This document shows positions 5,303-6,950 of a stretch of DNA of 6,950 nt, in pieces (the stretch's first letter is position 1; each line of letters opens with the position of its first letter). The DNA is from Chloroflexota bacterium (GTDB lineage Bacteria; Chloroflexota; Anaerolineae; JACRMK01). The position numbers were made by a program, and so were the translations under genes. The DNA is taken from positions 1 through 6,950 of the forward strand of contig JACQEC010000301.1 in NCBI GenBank assembly GCA_016200765.1, read 5' to 3'. The notes under the pieces are model-generated. The model was given only the letters and a program-made list of their open reading frames with translations. It searched no databases and was not told where the DNA came from.

Positions 5303-5548
5303 CTATTCGCGGAAGAACTTGACGACCTTAGCCCGTTCGGCCTCACTCGGCAACACTTCGATGAAGGTGATCCGGTGCCATGGCAAGATGAACTGCTCGG
5401 CCTCACCGTCTATATACGTCAGGCGGCCGCCGTCACGTTTGCGCATGTTCGTCACGATGACACTGCTGTCGCCGGGCTTGGGCAGGTCTTCCATCTCGGC
5501 CAGAATCGGATCTTCGTTGGGCAGATGTAAGATGATGGTGAAGGCCAA
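5303..5548 (-). CDS. small conserved-looking hypothetical protein, TTG start
   Basis: The 81-residue ORF starts at TTG (complement of 5546-5548). AGGAG (complement of 5555-5559), 6 nt upstream, overlaps the TAG stop of the FHA gene, which supports both the start and translational coupling. The protein begins with a strand (FTIILHL), then NEDPILAEMEDLPKPGDSSV and an IVTNMRKRDGGRLTYID hairpin, and ends in WHRITFIEVLPSEAE and a short helix. It is probably a compact, mostly beta fold with no signal peptide or membrane helix. I do not recognise a named family; the pattern looks like a small conserved protein carried beside FHA/VWA genes, which suggests an accessory role. Confidence 0.65.
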   Translation of the reverse strand: MAFTIILHLPNEDPILAEMEDLPKPGDSSVIVTNMRKRDGGRLTYIDGEAEQFILPWHRITFIEVLPSEAERAKVVKFFRE

Positions 5549-5554
5549 GGGGCT

Positions 5555-5559
5555 CTCCT
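5555..5559 (-). promoter_or_regulatory. AGGAG ribosome binding site overlapping upstream stop
   Basis: On the minus strand, TAGGAG combines the TAG stop of the FHA gene with a Shine-Dalgarno sequence placed 6 nt before the TTG start at 5548. It fixes the unusual start codon and points to coupled translation. Confidence 0.65.
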
Positions 5560-6022
5560 AAAAATCAATTCTCAGGCTGACTTGCCCAAAGCGCAGCTCG
5601 TCGCCCGGCTGGAGCGTCTGCGGGCGATGGGAGGCCAGGCGCAGGCCGCGCACATAGGTGCCATTCAGGCTATTCAAGTCTTCCAACATGACCTGCTGGC
5701 CGGAGCGGAACACCCGCGCATGGCGGCGCGAGACGCCCTGCGCCACCGGCACAACCCGCCCAAGGTCAATCTCCGGGAAGGCCGAGACGGATGGGTCAGT
5801 GCGGCCAATCAATAACTCCGTCTTGAGCACAAAGTCAACCCGCTGGCCGTTTTCGGGCGCGATGAGCGCAAACTTGATAAACGGCGCGGTGGCGCGGTTC
5901 GTGGGCAAATCCTGCAGCATACCGGTGTTGACTGACACCGAGTTCAACAAGTTGTCGCCGCACTCGTCACAGAACAGGGTGTTCGGCGGGTGCGCGGCCC
6001 CGCACGATTTACAGCGAATCAT
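5558..6022 (-). CDS. zinc-ribbon plus FHA domain protein
   Basis: The 154-residue protein has an N-terminal zinc ribbon, MIRCKSCG...FCDECG, with Cys at 4, 7, 18 and 21. After a short linker comes an FHA domain (about 50-154) with its key phosphothreonine-binding elements intact: the IGR strand (GR 73-74), SRRHA (98-102) and NSLNGTYVRG (117-126). FHA domains read phosphothreonine, so the protein probably docks on targets of a Ser/Thr kinase; no kinase is in this window. It is cytoplasmic, with no membrane helix. Its ATG overlaps the stop of the VWA gene by 4 bp (ATGA), and the complement of about 6023-6030 gives a GGAAGAAGA purine stretch as ribosome binding site. Coupling with the VWA protein implies a shared complex or pathway. 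Confidence 0.92.
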   Translation of the reverse strand: MIRCKSCGAAHPPNTLFCDECGDNLLNSVSVNTGMLQDLPTNRATAPFIKFALIAPENGQRVDFVLKTELLIGRTDPSVSAFPEIDLGRVVPVAQGVSRRHARVFRSGQQVMLEDLNSLNGTYVRGLRLASHRPQTLQPGDELRFGQVSLRIDF

Positions 6023-6950
6023 TCTTCTTCCAGTTTCGCAGAGCGGGTAGAGGAAGCGGGCTTCGCCCCTACGGGCGCAGCGGCGCGACCGGCGGCCGAG
6101 AGGTTGCGCGTGCCATAGCGGATGCGCTTGCGCCCCTCGGTGGTCAGATGGCCGGTGCGTTCGAGTTCAGCCGCTTCCAGCAGCGCCACCCGCGCCAGTT
6201 CCATCTCGCCCAGATTGAGCAGGTGCGTCGTCAGGTTTTGCAGGCGCGTCTGGGCGCGGCGGTGATCGCCGCTCTCGGCTTCCTTGATCGCCTTGTCCTG
6301 TATCTTGAACACGGCGACCCGCCCGACCAAATCCATCAGGTCGGCCGGCGCGGGCGCGGCCTCGGTCAAAGCCGGGTCAAAGGTTATGGTCAGCTCGGAA
6401 TCCACTTCGCTCAAGGCGGTGCTGTCCGGCTGTAACAATTCGCCGCTGAGCTGACCCTGCAGAATCCGCGCCGCGCCGGGCCGGCGCGGCTCGACCAACA
6501 TCTCGATCAGCACCTGGATAGATTGATCCACCTCCAGCGCGCCCAACATCAACCGGTCGTTTTGGAGCGACAGACGCGAAATGTCCGGGCTAAGGCGGAA
6601 CACATCCTTGATCTGACCGTTGGCGTCGGTGTGAAGCGTCAACTGGAGGTTGCGCGCAACCACGTTTGCCAGCTGGCTGAATCGCTCCTGAAACACATCC
6701 ACCAGTTTGTCTGGTGAGTCAACGAAAGAGGAATAGCCGCCGCTGCGCGCGGCCATCTCATCCAGCAGTTGATCGTTCCAGGCCGCGCCGAGTCCCAGCA
6801 ACGTCAAGCCAATCTTGTCGCGGCTGGCCGCGTCGGCGACTTCAAGACATCCAGCTTCGTCGCCATAGGTGTGCCCGTCGGTCAGCAAGATCAGATGGTC
6901 GAGCGTGTCCGGGGTGCGCCACTTGTAAATCTCGGCCATGCCGGCGCCCA
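6019..6950 (-). CDS. von Willebrand factor A domain protein (5' part beyond right edge)
   Basis: The frame continues past the Met at 6939 to the window edge (GAGMAE), so the real start and the N-terminal DxSxS metal site lie outside. Visible residues, about 310, begin inside a VWA domain: the GAGM turn (the position of the second metal-site motif), the strand HLILLTDGHTYGD carrying the third-site Asp, and IGLTLLGLGAAWNDQLLDEMAARSGG with the closing YSSFVDSPDKLVDVFQE helix. The domain is followed by a beta-rich stretch (about 100-200) and a C-terminal alpha-helical segment (IKEAESGDHRRAQTRLQNL, ELARVALLEAAELE) as in VWA proteins of the YfbK-like kind. The tail is Ala/Lys rich and probably disordered. 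It likely binds a protein partner through Mg2+, upstream of the FHA gene in one operon. Confidence 0.85.
   Translation of the reverse strand, partial: GAGMAEIYKWRTPDTLDHLILLTDGHTYGDEAGCLEVADAASRDKIGLTLLGLGAAWNDQLLDEMAARSGGYSSFVDSPDKLVDVFQERFSQLANVVARNLQLTLHTDANGQIKDVFRLSPDISRLSLQNDRLMLGALEVDQSIQVLIEMLVEPRRPGAARILQGQLSGELLQPDSTALSEVDSELTITFDPALTEAAPAPADLMDLVGRVAVFKIQDKAIKEAESGDHRRAQTRLQNLTTHLLNLGEMELARVALLEAAELERTGHLTTEGRKRIRYGTRNLSAAGRAAAPVGAKPASSTRSAKLEEE

Noticed and set aside
1..6950. CRISPR array, tRNA, rRNA, transposase or integrase
   Set aside because: No regularly spaced direct repeats with unique spacers, no cloverleaf or conserved rRNA segment, and no recombinase-like protein was seen on either strand.

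Overview
The window is GC-rich bacterial chromosome (roughly 60% G+C) with tightly packed genes in two converging groups. Gene content (a SHOCT-like/DUF4097 cluster, an FHA plus von Willebrand A pair, a tandem GNAT protein, a minimal zincin) and an A/T-rich heptamer repeat between the groups look to me like Chloroflexota, perhaps an Anaerolineae-type genome. This is an inference from style; there is no rRNA or marker gene to confirm it.

Plus-strand group (1-4721). It opens with the 3' end of a basic, charged-helix protein that finishes in a SHOCT-like helical hairpin. A 13-bp perfect stem-loop separates it from an MFS exporter. Next comes a DUF4097 protein with repeated (T/A)VNG motifs. Its C-terminus looks shortened where the gene runs into a 175-bp nested inverted repeat (2504-2678). 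Beyond the repeat are a 54-codon ORF ending in a second SHOCT-like helix pair, then a 156-residue protein whose C-terminal half resembles the WLRI...KVNI..PLP domain that normally follows a SHOCT-like domain in the same polypeptide. The two are joined by an A8 run containing an in-phase A AAA AAC heptamer, so a -1 shift would fuse them. The group ends with a two-domain GNAT acetyltransferase and a small HExxH zincin.

Intergenic junction (4722-4793). This short A/T-rich patch holds four imperfect 7-bp tandem units and a 10-bp stem-loop, placed where a bidirectional terminator would be expected.

Minus-strand group (6950 down to 4794). A VWA-domain protein, cut by the right edge, overlaps by 4 bp (ATGA) a zinc-ribbon plus FHA phosphothreonine reader. 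These are followed by an 81-residue protein starting at TTG and a 159-residue protein with one N-terminal membrane helix. Overlaps and short gaps indicate one operon, plausibly a signalling or scaffold module in which the FHA protein reads Ser/Thr phosphorylation and the VWA protein provides metal-dependent adhesion.

The most unusual part is 2490-2790: inverted repeat, truncated DUF4097, split SHOCT-like protein and candidate frameshift site lie within 300 bp.
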